From Dehalococcoidales bacterium (GTDB lineage: Bacteria > Chloroflexota > Dehalococcoidia > Dehalococcoidales > UBA5627), in the NCBI GenBank assembly GCA_028707255.1, contig JAQTUQ010000009.1, positions 1 through 49,713 of the forward strand: a stretch of 49,713 nt of DNA. Direction: 5' to 3'. The position numbers and the translations under genes are program-made. Shown in pieces: positions 1 to 8,361 of the stretch; the first letter of the stretch is position 1, and each line of letters starts with the position of its first letter. The notes under the pieces are model-generated. The model saw only the letters and a list, made by a program, of their open reading frames with translations, was not told the origin of the DNA and made no database searches.

Positions 1-270
1 TTCGACGGTATCGATGATATTACTTTGGGCATCATACAGAACGACGCTGAAAACAGCCTTGCCGATGTCCTTGCCGGCATTATTTTTCAGGTTAAGCACC
101 ACTCCGCTGCCTTGTGCTTCTTCGCCTTCTTGTATGAGCAGGTTGTGGCTGATAATTTCAAGGTGCTGGTTACCGGAAACTGCGGGTTCGGGTGGAGTGC
201 AGGGCTGAACAGTTTCGTCAGCCGTTTCTCCGGTTGAAACTTCTTCTTTTATTTCTTCGTTCTCAGACAA
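1..270 (-). CDS. FxLYD-like module protein, paralogue 1 (C-terminus outside window)
   Basis: Only the first 90 codons are present. The start is a TTG preceded by GGGAGGATAC, the same arrangement as in the two paralogues that follow. The protein begins MSENEEIKEE, passes through a Pro-rich linker, and enters a module reading NQHLEIISHNL, then KAVFSVVLYDAQSNIIDTVE. The last stretch is the FxLYD-type signature (F-x-x-x-L-Y-D). It aligns by eye with residues 55-120 of the next two genes, so it is a third tandem copy. Function unknown. No N-terminal hydrophobic segment is visible, so secretion by a normal signal peptide is not supported. Confidence 0.75.
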   Translation of the reverse strand, partial: MSENEEIKEEVSTGETADETVQPCTPPEPAVSGNQHLEIISHNLLIQEGEEAQGSGVVLNLKNNAGKDIGKAVFSVVLYDAQSNIIDTVE

Positions 271-351
271 TCCAGTATCCTCCCGTGTATATTTTAATCT
301 ATTCAAAACAGGTCATCTCATAATACCTGTCTTGGAATTGTTATATTCATT

Positions 352-1434
352 TCAGGCTGCGGCGACTGCCTCAGCTTCTGCCAGTTCACCGATGTCGATA
401 TCGCGTTTTTTAACTGCCAGTCCTTCGGGACATGTGAACTCCAGCGCAAATTTTTGTACGGTTCCGGGGTTGATGTCTCTTACTTCCAGAGTACGAACAC
501 CGATGGGTTCTTCATTGGCATCCAGATATGTTACCACCACTACGGCGTCGGTTTTCACGCTGCTGACATTCTTGAGCAAACCGCTCAGCTCTTCGCGTCC
601 GTTGGGCAGCCTCTTCACTTCATTCCGGCGCAGCTGTACTTTTTCCAGCTCGGCGGTTACCGTTTTAATCAGCTTGACGTTATAACTCCTGATGATGTCA
701 TCTTTAACGCTGGTAGTTTGGATTAAAAAGGCGCGGCTGGTATCGCGCTGGATATCGGGTTCGGTGTGTTTCAATGTAGATATATAATTGCCTTCCGCAT
801 CGAAGAGGTCGACAGCGAATATGGCAGAAGCAATGCTCTGTCCGGAAACGTTTCTTATGGCAAGTTCAATACCTCTCTTTATTTCGGTGATACCAACATC
901 CAGCAGTCCGGTATCCTGAAAGCTGTGTCTTATAATTACTATCATCTGGTCGCCTTCCGCTTGTGGAACCGGAGTGACAACCATTTCTTTTATATGTACA
1001 TCGTAGCTTACAATATCGACTGAATCAGCTTTGCCGGTCATAATTCGCAGACTATAGGTCTTGTCTGCTTCGAAATCATTAATACCGCGCTCGATTGTAT
1101 CGATGATATTCCCCTTAGCATCGAATAATACCGCTTCGAATACCAGCTTCCCGATGCTGGCTCCGGCGTTATTTTTAAAAGTGAAGGCTACACCTTTGCC
1201 CACTCCTTCCACGGTTGCTTTTTTGAGTATAAGAGAGTGAGATAATATTTCCACTTGTTCGTTACCTGTAACGATTGGGTCGGGCGCTTTGCGCGCCATT
1301 TCGGCAAGCTTTTCGGGGGAAGGTTCCCCCTCTCCGCAGGACTCGTTAAAATTTACTAAAACCGAATCCAAATCTTCTTCGTTTTGCCGAAGTGGTGTCG
1401 GATTAACTTCCTGTAAGTTTTCTTTTTCGGACAA
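352..1434 (-). CDS. Three-module FxLYD-like protein, paralogue 2
   Basis: 360 residues, TTG start with a GGAGG ribosome site 6 bases upstream. An acidic N-terminal tail containing SCGEGEPSPEKLAEMARKAP leads into three beta-rich modules. Each carries a variant of F-x-x-x-L-[FY]-D-A-[KE]-G-N: FEAVLFDAKGN (about residue 97), FAVDLFDAEGN (about 205), and VVVVTYLDANEE (about 305). FxLYD-type domains are small beta-sandwich folds usually found in secreted or lipid-anchored bacterial proteins. Here I see no signal peptide, lipobox or membrane segment, so the protein may be cytoplasmic. It is about 350 residues like its neighbour, and the gaps between the three copies are 81 and 66 bases. Function unknown. 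Confidence 0.8.
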   Translation of the reverse strand: MSEKENLQEVNPTPLRQNEEDLDSVLVNFNESCGEGEPSPEKLAEMARKAPDPIVTGNEQVEILSHSLILKKATVEGVGKGVAFTFKNNAGASIGKLVFEAVLFDAKGNIIDTIERGINDFEADKTYSLRIMTGKADSVDIVSYDVHIKEMVVTPVPQAEGDQMIVIIRHSFQDTGLLDVGITEIKRGIELAIRNVSGQSIASAIFAVDLFDAEGNYISTLKHTEPDIQRDTSRAFLIQTTSVKDDIIRSYNVKLIKTVTAELEKVQLRRNEVKRLPNGREELSGLLKNVSSVKTDAVVVVTYLDANEEPIGVRTLEVRDINPGTVQKFALEFTCPEGLAVKKRDIDIGELAEAEAVAAA

Positions 1435-1500
1435 CTCAATCCTCCCGATAGAATATTTTTAAAAACGACTATGCGATATTAATCGCGTGTATCAATAATA

Positions 1501-2550
1501 CTAACCTGTAACTTCAGCCATTTCTCCGACATCTACGGTATAAGTCTTCACGCTCTCTCCGGTTGGTGGATGGAAGATAATGCTGAAATTCTTTATCGTG
1601 CCCGGCTCGATATCTTTTACCGGTAAAACCATGGTGCCCAGTTCTTCTTTTTTGGCATCCCGAAAAGTAACGGCTACCGAGGCATCTGTCTTACAGGCGT
1701 GAACATTTTTTATAATCCCGGAAATGTTTATATCGCCGTTTGGCAGAGTTTTTCTTTCATCCCTGCGCAAAAGTACCTTTTGCGTATCGGCGGTTATTGT
1801 CTTAAATATTGAGACTTTGTAACTCCTGGCAGAATTGTATCTTAGAATACTATCGATTTGTATTATAACGGCGCGGCTGATGCCGGGCTTAATATCGGAT
1901 TCAATATGTCTAACCTCTCCCAGAGAATTACCCTCGGCATCGAATATTTCAGCATTGAAGATGGTTATAGCAACGGTTTCGGGGGAAGTATTTCTTATAG
2001 CAATTTCTATCTCTCGTTTGAATTCCTCTGTATCCGCATCTATATTATCATGGAAATTATGATTTAATATGACAATTCTGCCATCTCCCATAGCTATAGG
2101 GGCAGGAGTGGCAGCGGTGTAGGTGATTTTCACCTCATAACTCTTTACATCGGCTTTTTCGGCAGGAGTGACTATGCGTAAAATGCGTGTTTTGCCGGCT
2201 TCAAAATCGGCCACCGTTTTTTCGATGGTGTCGATGATATATCCTTTGGTATCGAACAATACGGCTACCAAGGCGAGCTTCCCGATAGCGACTGAGGCAA
2301 TGTTTTTTATCTCTAAGTAAACACCCTTCCCTGGGCTTTCCTCGCCGCTTTTCGGCAGTATTTTATGCGATAATATCTCTACATGTTCATTGCCGATAGC
2401 CAGTGGTTCGGGTGCCTTACGTGCCATTTCCGCCAGTTTTTCTGGGGAAGGCAATCCCTCACCGCAGGTTTTATCAAAATTTTGCAGTAGGGTATCCAGG
2501 TCTTCTGTGTCGTTTGCAGGAATATTCTGCATACTTTCTTTTTCAGACAA
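1501..2550 (-). CDS. Three-module FxLYD-like protein, paralogue 3
   Basis: 349 residues, TTG start with a GGAGG site as in the other two copies. It shares the motif GEGLPSPEKLAEMARKAPEP and then IGNEHVEILSHKI with paralogue 2, and has the same three modules (LVAVLFDTKGYIIDTI, FNAEIFDAEGNSLG, ASVAVTFRDAKKEELG). Divergence is considerable outside these motifs, so the duplication is not recent. No signal peptide or membrane helix is seen. It is the first gene of the tandem set in transcription order. Function unknown. Confidence 0.8.
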   Translation of the reverse strand: MSEKESMQNIPANDTEDLDTLLQNFDKTCGEGLPSPEKLAEMARKAPEPLAIGNEHVEILSHKILPKSGEESPGKGVYLEIKNIASVAIGKLALVAVLFDTKGYIIDTIEKTVADFEAGKTRILRIVTPAEKADVKSYEVKITYTAATPAPIAMGDGRIVILNHNFHDNIDADTEEFKREIEIAIRNTSPETVAITIFNAEIFDAEGNSLGEVRHIESDIKPGISRAVIIQIDSILRYNSARSYKVSIFKTITADTQKVLLRRDERKTLPNGDINISGIIKNVHACKTDASVAVTFRDAKKEELGTMVLPVKDIEPGTIKNFSIIFHPPTGESVKTYTVDVGEMAEVTG

Positions 2551-2752
2551 AACAACATCCTCCCGCTAAAGACTCTGATTCCAAAAGGCTATATTATACA
2601 ATTAGTTATTTAATATGTCATATAATTGCAGTCACGCCTTTAAATGGAATATGGAAAATTGACGCGGCGGTTTTGCATAATTATAATTCCTCATTGGATA
2701 AAACACAAACGCAGTTTACATTTTATTCGCATTCACGGCAGGTCATATAACA

Positions 2753-2761
2753 TGGTATAAT
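2753..2761 (+). promoter_or_regulatory. Extended -10 promoter of smpB, probably leaderless
   Basis: TGGTATAAT ends only five bases before the smpB ATG, which would place the transcription start at or next to the start codon. There is no Shine-Dalgarno sequence between them and no good -35 hexamer. This is inference from spacing only. Confidence 0.5.
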
Positions 2762-2766
2762 TAGAG

Positions 2767-3222
2767 ATGGCAATAAAGACAATAGCTACCAATCGAAAAG
2801 CCTATCACGATTATCATATTCTGGATAAATACGAAGCGGGGATAGTATTAACCGGAACCGAGATTAAATCGATCCGCTCGGGGAGGGTAAATTTGGGTCA
2901 GGCTTTTGTCAAACCGGAGAGCGGCGAAATCTGGCTGATAAATGCTCATATCGCCCGCTACGAAGCCGGAAGCTATATGAGCCATGAGCCGACGCGCACC
3001 AGAAAGCTGCTTTTGAATCGTAAAGAGATTCGAACCCTTGTCAGCAAAACAAGCGAAAAAGGTTCTACTCTGGTACCGTTGAGCCTTTACATTAAAGGGC
3101 ATGTGGCTAAAGTGCAAATTGCGCTGGCAAAGGGCAAAAAGCAATATGATAAAAGGGATGCCATCATGCAGCGCGACGCCGAGAGAGAAATGGACCGCAC
3201 CATTAAAAGTCGTAGAAGATAA
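2767..3222 (+). CDS. smpB: SsrA-binding protein SmpB
   Basis: 151 residues, full length for the family. It binds the tRNA-like domain of tmRNA and delivers it to stalled ribosomes in trans-translation. Recognisable family blocks are AIKTIATNRKAYHDYHI at the N-terminus, GIVLTGTEIKSIRSGRVNL, and the basic C-terminal tail ending in TIKSRRR that enters the mRNA channel. The tmRNA gene starts 21 bases after the stop codon on the same strand, too little room for an obvious independent promoter, so the two are probably transcribed together and tmRNA is processed from the transcript. Confidence 0.97.
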   Translation: MAIKTIATNRKAYHDYHILDKYEAGIVLTGTEIKSIRSGRVNLGQAFVKPESGEIWLINAHIARYEAGSYMSHEPTRTRKLLLNRKEIRTLVSKTSEKGSTLVPLSLYIKGHVAKVQIALAKGKKQYDKRDAIMQRDAEREMDRTIKSRRR

Positions 3223-3243
3223 GCAGTTTTAACAATCGAATAT

Positions 3244-3598
3244 GGGGACGCAAGGTTTCGACAGTAAAGGTTTGTTACTGGATTGCAGGTTGAGGTTGTC
3301 GCAGCCCTCATAAAAAAGGCGGCAAAAACATAAATGGCGAACCTGAAATGGTTCTCGCTGGCTAAAAACAGCTAGCGCATCCAACCCTGCCTCACCCCGG
3401 CGGGTGGGGATTGGGTGACGAAATGTCGGGGTGCCTTTATCCGAATACCGATACGGATAGCGAAAGATTTATCGGCTGGCTTGGCTGAACTCGGTTGGCA
3501 GAGGTCAGCTTGGCGAGATTAAAATGCCGACTAAACCTGTAGGATATTCAGGGCAGCCTTTATTGGACGGGGAGTTCGATTCTCCCCCGTCTCCACCA
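3244..3598 (+). ncRNA. ssrA: tmRNA (10Sa RNA)
   Basis: One-piece tmRNA. The 5' end GGGGACG pairs with CGTCTCC near the 3' end, giving a seven-pair acceptor stem with G-U at the third pair, the alanine identity element. The T arm GGGAGTTCGATTCTCCC and an encoded CCA follow. The tag reading frame runs from the GGC at 3336 to the TAA at 3363: GEPEMVLAG. A VLAG ending is what I recall for Dehalococcoides tmRNA, whereas most bacteria end in ALAA. The codon taken as the resume codon is chosen by analogy. Confidence 0.96.
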
Positions 3599-3610
3599 GA
3601 AAATCAAAAC

Positions 3611-3643
3611 GGGGCTTCTTATCAAAAAACAGAGCCCCTTTTT
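3611..3643 (+). terminator. Intrinsic terminator after ssrA
   Basis: GGGGCT pairs with AGCCCC across a 16-base AT-rich loop and is followed by five T residues. It ends the smpB-ssrA unit. Confidence 0.8.
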
Positions 3644-3669
3644 ATATTTGACCCGTAATAAAGCTAACT

Positions 3670-4608
3670 TTAAGCAGAAGAAGCCGGCAGATTGAACTGT
3701 TGCATCAATCTTTCAACATCCCCGAAATCGGCCGGTTTATCGATATCGGCCGAGAAAGCCACGGACCTAGACTTGATTAGACCAACTTTGATATTCAGAG
3801 ACCGGTATAACGCCTGCTGCATCAAAGGCTGAGTCAGCTTTCCTGATAGCCAACCGCAGGCAAGCCTGAGGGTTAAGCCGATACCTCCTTTGCGAATCAG
3901 TCTCTTGATTAAAAATCCGCTAATAAACACCAAGAGGCTGAATATAGTGTGGCGGCTGTTTCTGAAATCGTTTATTATTTCAGATAATCCGGAGAGCTTC
4001 TGTTTATCATGACCGTATACCGCTATATTTTTAAAGCCATCTTTATCGCCGTCGAAGCTGAAAAGCCTGCCGTTTACGACATTGATGCCTTGCTGGCTGA
4101 AATGTCCTCCGATGTCACGGAAATACATGGAACGGAAACGTCGTTTCGGTAAGAAAACACGCAGTAATTTTCTTTCGATAAAGGCAGTATAAAAATCTGT
4201 GTCGTTATCAGTTATCTGTGAAATCAGCGCGTCAAAATCTTTCGGGTTTACTGCCGGAATATCGCACGGCACGAACATGATATATTTGCTATGCAGATTG
4301 TCCTCTCCGTAGTAATCCAGTAATCCCCTGATTGCACAATACAGGCTGTCAGCCAGTGAAGGATACCCTTTGTCGCAAAAAATGTATGTAATTTTATTAC
4401 GGTTTCTAAGGTTTTTTTCCAGTTCAGCCTCACGGCATTGAATCACGAATACCTTTTCAATCTTTGAATTGCAGAGCGCTTCTGCCACATAATCGACAAC
4501 CGGACGGCCGTTAAGAGGCAGTAAGGCTTTATATTTCGTATCGGATGCAAAAGGGAAACGCTCTGCCCCGCCGCAGGTAAGCAGTACGGATACAACGGAC
4601 TTTTGCAT
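3670..4608 (-). CDS. MobA-like nucleotidyltransferase domain protein
   Basis: 312 residues. The first 230 resemble the NTP_transf_3 (MobA-like) fold: VLLTCGGAERFPF replaces the usual glycine-rich nucleotide loop, KYKALLPLNGRPVVDYVAEAL follows, and FVPCDIPAV (about residue 115) supplies the metal-binding Asp. The remaining 80 residues contain a hydrophobic segment (FSLLVFISGFLIKRLI) and a basic region, so the protein may sit on the membrane. Family members move a nucleotide onto a sugar phosphate, a cofactor or an alcohol; the substrate cannot be told here. It stands alone, convergent with ssrA, with no molybdenum cofactor or sugar genes nearby. Confidence 0.75.
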   Translation of the reverse strand: MQKSVVSVLLTCGGAERFPFASDTKYKALLPLNGRPVVDYVAEALCNSKIEKVFVIQCREAELEKNLRNRNKITYIFCDKGYPSLADSLYCAIRGLLDYYGEDNLHSKYIMFVPCDIPAVNPKDFDALISQITDNDTDFYTAFIERKLLRVFLPKRRFRSMYFRDIGGHFSQQGINVVNGRLFSFDGDKDGFKNIAVYGHDKQKLSGLSEIINDFRNSRHTIFSLLVFISGFLIKRLIRKGGIGLTLRLACGWLSGKLTQPLMQQALYRSLNIKVGLIKSRSVAFSADIDKPADFGDVERLMQQFNLPASSA

Positions 4609-4677
4609 TTTTATATATATTATTAATACGAACGATACATGTCAATAACTTTTTCATAAAAATCAGGAAGATTTCTT

Positions 4678-4821
4678 TTAGACTGCCAGTTCTTTTTTAA
4701 TGATATTGGCAAATCTCGTGCCGCTGACGGGGTGATGGGCAACCACTTTTCCGTTGAACAGTACACAGAATATGCCGAAAGGGCAGGGGCTGTTTTGGGC
4801 TTCAATGCAATCTTTCCCCAT
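4678..4821 (-). pseudogene. Remnant of a YoaP-like GNAT acetyltransferase C-terminus
   Basis: An open frame of 47 codons reads MGKDCIEAQNSPCPFGIFC, then VLFNGKVVAHHPVSGTRF and IIKKELAV. The CPFGIFC..NGK..HHP..TRF pattern resembles the YoaP-like C-terminal domain of some GNAT acetyltransferases. No GNAT core precedes it: the in-frame sequence upstream is a short hydrophobic stretch and then a stop. It is most simply the surviving 3' end of a deleted gene, but a short expressed protein cannot be excluded. The rest of the gap from 4609 to 5016 shows no gene. Confidence 0.45.
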
Positions 4822-5016
4822 GACAAATAGCCATTCTAAAAACACGAAATTACAGAGAAATGATAAGAAATGTCCTAAAATGTATACTAAAGTCATAAAA
4901 AGTGTGGTAAAATAGTTCGTCGATTTTTTGTATCACATATGATACTGGTGATACCGGTAAATAAATTATTAAGGTTCTCCCCGGGTGCTTGCGTCTCAGG
5001 GTATAGATGAAAAAAC

Positions 5017-5766
5017 ATGGGTAAAAATAACGGATTAAGCGGGCTTGAAGAGAGTTTTGTCAGGCACGGCATAAATGAATTAAACAATAAACAGATTATC
5101 GAACTGATAGTCTGCCGCACGGTCAATAAAAATGAATGCCGGAGAATAATCGCCGAGATTATGGCGAGATATAAAACCCTGCGTGAATTTATTAACGCTC
5201 CGGTAGAAGAACTGAGAACAATTCCCTGTATAAACGAGCACTGTATCATTTCGATAAAGATGATGCAGGATATCCCCTCCAGATATCTGAAGGAAGAAAT
5301 TATTCAGAAACCTTTCTGTGCGTCATCTCAGGAAATATTCGATTACCTCTACTATTCCATGCGCGATTTAAAGAAAGAAATATTCAGAATAATTTATCTT
5401 GACAATCAGAGCAGGATTATAGACACCGAAATACTCTTCGAAGGCACTCTGAATGAAATTCATATCTATCCGAGAGAGGTGCAGGAAAAGGCCATCAGGC
5501 ATAATGCGCATCAGATTATTTTCGTTCACAATCATCCTTCGGGCGATCCGATGCCCAGTCATAACGACGAAAAAATCACCAGGGACATGGTTTTTATAGG
5601 GAAGGTTCTCCAGATAGGAGTGTTGGACCATATCATTATCGGCGAGAACAGGTATTTCAGTTTTGCCGGTGCCGGATTGATAGAGAAATACGAGGATGAG
5701 TTTTTGAACATGCGTCTGAAATTGGATATGAAACGGGGGTGCTCCTCAAAAGTCGAGTATATCTAA
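5017..5766 (+). CDS. RadC family JAMM protein, divergent paralogue
   Basis: 249 residues. The C-terminal JAB/MPN domain keeps the metal-site motif: Glu in LFEGTLNE (about residue 142), then H171-N-H173 followed ten residues later by D184. The N-terminal half is degenerate. Where standard RadC has a helix-hairpin-helix reading SGIG, this copy reads TIPCINEH, and the GHRxRLRxRF opening of its neighbour is replaced by LSGLEESFVRHG. The second copy follows after 83 bases. RadC proteins are often linked to DNA repair or mobile elements, but their biochemical role is unsettled. The putative protease site is intact while the DNA-binding module looks lost. Confidence 0.85.
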   Translation: MGKNNGLSGLEESFVRHGINELNNKQIIELIVCRTVNKNECRRIIAEIMARYKTLREFINAPVEELRTIPCINEHCIISIKMMQDIPSRYLKEEIIQKPFCASSQEIFDYLYYSMRDLKKEIFRIIYLDNQSRIIDTEILFEGTLNEIHIYPREVQEKAIRHNAHQIIFVHNHPSGDPMPSHNDEKITRDMVFIGKVLQIGVLDHIIIGENRYFSFAGAGLIEKYEDEFLNMRLKLDMKRGCSSKVEYI

Positions 5767-5849
5767 ACAGGCATTAAAGAGTCTGTGCGGGAGGCCTTTT
5801 GTATTCTTGGCATTAAAACGGATTTTGAAATACGGTACAGGAAATGTAG

Positions 5850-6584
5850 ATGACAGATGATAAAAATCTGGAGGGACACCGAAAAAGGCTGCGCGAAAGA
5901 TTCATTGAATCCGGGCTGACAGGTTTTGCGGATTACGAAATCATCGAACTGTTATTGACTCTCGGTTCTCCCAGGAGAGATTGCAAGCAGCAGGCGAAAG
6001 AAGCCATAAAAAAATTCAAGACACTGAGGGGCGTACTGGAAGCCGTTCCCGATGAGTTGCAGCAGATAAGCGGCATCGGCCCGCATAATTCGTTTGGCAT
6101 CAGCCTGGTACAGGAGGTCGCCAGAGAGTATCTGAAGGAACGCATTATCGAAAAACAGGCGCTTTCTTCTTCGCAGGAAGTATTCGATTATCTCTATCAT
6201 TCGATGCGGGGTCTGAAAAAGGAAATCTTTAAAGTGATCTACTTGAACAGCCAGAACCATGTTATCGAAATCGAGGATTTATTCCAGGGAACGGTCGACA
6301 GCAGCGTGGTGCATATCCGTGAGGTAATCGAAAGCGCCATTAAACATAAAGCCGTCTCCATGATATTCGTCCACAATCATCCCTCCGGGAATCCGGCTCC
6401 GAGCCAGAGTGATAAAGATTTGACGCGCGGCCTTATTATGGCGGCGGAGGCAGTCGGTTTAAAGGTATTGGACCATATTGTAATCGGGGATAATAAGTAT
6501 TATAGTTTTAGCGGTGAGGGCTTGACGCTGCGCTATGAGACGGATCTTCTCGGGGAGAAGATAAAAAAGCATAACGAGCGGTAG
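5850..6584 (+). CDS. radC: RadC family DNA repair/JAMM domain protein
   Basis: 244 residues. It opens with LEGHRKRLRERF, typical of the family, followed by a helix-hairpin-helix with the intact core ISGIGP (residues 73-78). The JAB/MPN domain has Glu in LFQGTVDSS, H175-N-H177 and D188. It aligns with the previous gene along its whole length, notably SSQE[VI]FDYLY[HY]SMR. It is in tandem on the same strand and probably co-transcribed. This is the canonical copy of the pair. The cellular role of RadC is not established, so the gene symbol is by family only. Confidence 0.9.
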   Translation: MTDDKNLEGHRKRLRERFIESGLTGFADYEIIELLLTLGSPRRDCKQQAKEAIKKFKTLRGVLEAVPDELQQISGIGPHNSFGISLVQEVAREYLKERIIEKQALSSSQEVFDYLYHSMRGLKKEIFKVIYLNSQNHVIEIEDLFQGTVDSSVVHIREVIESAIKHKAVSMIFVHNHPSGNPAPSQSDKDLTRGLIMAAEAVGLKVLDHIVIGDNKYYSFSGEGLTLRYETDLLGEKIKKHNER

Positions 6585-6636
6585 ACCCTTAAAATATCAC
6601 CGGAATTCAATTGCAGTTAAATCCGCGGAGGATGGT

Positions 6637-7020
6637 ATGAAGAAAATTGTGGCACTGCTTGTTCTTGTCCTTATGGTTTCCATTATGACAGCCGGTTGCG
6701 GCGGAGGTGACGTGAAAACGTACAGCGATGTCGGCGATACGATAGAAGTAAAAGCGAACGGTGAATTTATTATCGCCCTTGATTCCAATCCGACTACCGG
6801 TTACTCCTGGAAGGCCGTTTATGAAGAATCGCAGTTCGAGTTGATTTCCGACAACTACGAACAGGATGAAACGGAAGGCATGGTCGTAGGCGCCGGCGGA
6901 ACTCAGTATTTACGCTTTAAAGCTTTGAAAACCGGCGATTTCGAGATTACCCTGGATTACAAGAGAGCCTGGGAAGGCGAACCTGTAGAACGGATGGTCT
7001 TCAGCGTCGAAGTTAAATAA
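6637..7020 (+). CDS. Chagasin-like (I42) protease inhibitor lipoprotein
   Basis: 127 residues. A lipoprotein signal (MKKIVALLVLVLMVSIMTAGC) ends at a Cys in position 21. The mature part fits the chagasin/I42 family of inhibitors of papain-like cysteine proteases: NPTTGYSW in loop BC, a glycine-rich VGAGGTQYLRF segment, and a final YKRAWEGEPVERMVFSVEV, which resembles the RPW-type loop. These three loops enter the active-site cleft of the target enzyme. A ribosome site GGAGG lies 7 bases before the ATG. No papain-like protease is encoded in the window. Its end overlaps the convergent ogt gene by 8 bases. Confidence 0.88.
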   Translation: MKKIVALLVLVLMVSIMTAGCGGGDVKTYSDVGDTIEVKANGEFIIALDSNPTTGYSWKAVYEESQFELISDNYEQDETEGMVVGAGGTQYLRFKALKTGDFEITLDYKRAWEGEPVERMVFSVEVK

Positions 7021-7519
7021 CTATTCCTTCAATTCCGAGTAGTTGTCTCTTTACATCAAGCCCGCCGCTGAAACCGGTGATCCTGCCGGTACTGCCGATT
7101 ACCCTGTGGCAGGGAATAATCACCGGCAACGGGTTTTTACCCAACGCTTGCCCTACCGCTCTTGCCGCATACGGTTTACCAATCTTTTCAGCGAGCCATT
7201 GATAACTTCTCGTTTCACCGTAAGGAATCATTCTTGCGGTTTCCCAGACATTCCTCTGAAATGGAGTGGCCGATGAAATATCCAGCCTGTCAGCGAAAGC
7301 TGTCTTCTTTCCGTCGAAGTAATCATTGAAGCGTCGGGATAAATCCGAAAATCTGTTTGGTGAAGGGGAGAATAAGCCGTTATACTTAGCGATATGAAGT
7401 GAATTCAGCGCATTTTCTTTGGAAATCCCGGGAAAAGAGTTTTCAAGCAGACCCTTTGCGGATGCAAGAACTGCAATCCATCCGGCGGCGGTTTTAAAAG
7501 AAGTATAATATAATTCCAT
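7013..7519 (-). CDS. ogt: Methylated-DNA-protein cysteine methyltransferase
   Basis: 168 residues from the ATG preferred here; a GTG three codons upstream is also open, but GGAG is better spaced to the ATG. It repairs O6-alkylguanine by moving the alkyl group to its own Cys. The active site PCHRV is at residues 136-140, preceded by the helix-turn-helix YGETRSYQWLAEKIGKPYAARAVGQALGKNP and followed by GFSGGLDVKRQLLGIEG. The N-terminal domain is short, as in Ogt-type enzymes, with no AraC-like Ada domain. It is convergent with the chagasin-like gene. Confidence 0.95.
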   Translation of the reverse strand: MELYYTSFKTAAGWIAVLASAKGLLENSFPGISKENALNSLHIAKYNGLFSPSPNRFSDLSRRFNDYFDGKKTAFADRLDISSATPFQRNVWETARMIPYGETRSYQWLAEKIGKPYAARAVGQALGKNPLPVIIPCHRVIGSTGRITGFSGGLDVKRQLLGIEGIVI

Positions 7520-7609
7520 ATATCGCACTCCGATTCCTTTTATTTTAAGCTACGGCGGCTCTGGTAGCGGTCTGACGGGAGAGTCAGGACTGTTTCTATC
7601 CCCTCTAAT

Positions 7610-8314
7610 TCAACGGATATCTCTTGCCAGCGTCAATCCCCAAACCGAGGCGGCTCCGGCTGATTTTAAGGCTTTCGCGCAGGCATCCAGCGTGGCGCCC
7701 GATGTTGCCACGTCGTCAATCAGCAACACCTTTTTCCCCCGAACAGTATCATTTTTACATATAAAAGCGTCCGCAAGATTGCTGTGTCTCTCCTGTATCG
7801 ATTTTGTCATAGCCTGTGCAGGGGTGTGTCTATGGCGCATCAGGCAGTTTTTATCAACCCGGGCACAGGTCGACTTCCCGATTTCTTTAGCCAGCAGTTC
7901 CGATTGGTTGTAACCGCGTTCCCTCAATCTTTTATTATGCAGGGGTACCGGAATGATTATGTCATAGGGTAGCGGGTTATCGCCTAGATAATCAGCCATC
8001 ATGCTGGCAAGGGGTGCGGCTATGGCTCTCAGGTTACGGTATTTCAACCGGTGCACCGCAGAACGAATTGCGGCTTCGAAACGGAACGGCGCACGCATTC
8101 CGTCGATAACAGGCTGGAATACCGGACAGCTTGTGCAGTGGGTTTCAGGAGGTTTGTCAACGCCGCAAAAAGGGCAGACGGGCGGCAGTATCCATGGTAA
8201 TCGATTATAACAGGCAGGGCATATCAGACTGCCCTCTTTCCCGCATTCGATACAGCGCAGGGGGAATAGCAAATCCAGCGCTGTTTTTTTTAATCCCTCC
8301 AAGACAGGCAACAT
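7610..8314 (-). CDS. comF: ComF family phosphoribosyltransferase-like protein
   Basis: 234 residues. The N-terminal zinc finger has four CxxC pairs (CIEC, CPAC, CPFC, CTSC), followed by a type I phosphoribosyltransferase fold whose PRPP loop reads VLLIDDVATSGATLDACAKAL. RERGYNQSELLAKEI and RHTPAQAMTKSIQERHSNL are ComF blocks. ComF helps incoming single-stranded DNA reach the cytoplasm in natural transformation, though many bacteria carry it without known competence. No other competence genes are in the window. It is followed by nothing obvious on the same strand until ogt. Confidence 0.9.
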   Translation of the reverse strand: MLPVLEGLKKTALDLLFPLRCIECGKEGSLICPACYNRLPWILPPVCPFCGVDKPPETHCTSCPVFQPVIDGMRAPFRFEAAIRSAVHRLKYRNLRAIAAPLASMMADYLGDNPLPYDIIIPVPLHNKRLRERGYNQSELLAKEIGKSTCARVDKNCLMRHRHTPAQAMTKSIQERHSNLADAFICKNDTVRGKKVLLIDDVATSGATLDACAKALKSAGAASVWGLTLARDIR

Positions 8315-8361
8315 TTATTTATCCTGTATTAGTTTTAAATGAATGACTTTACGATTACCTG

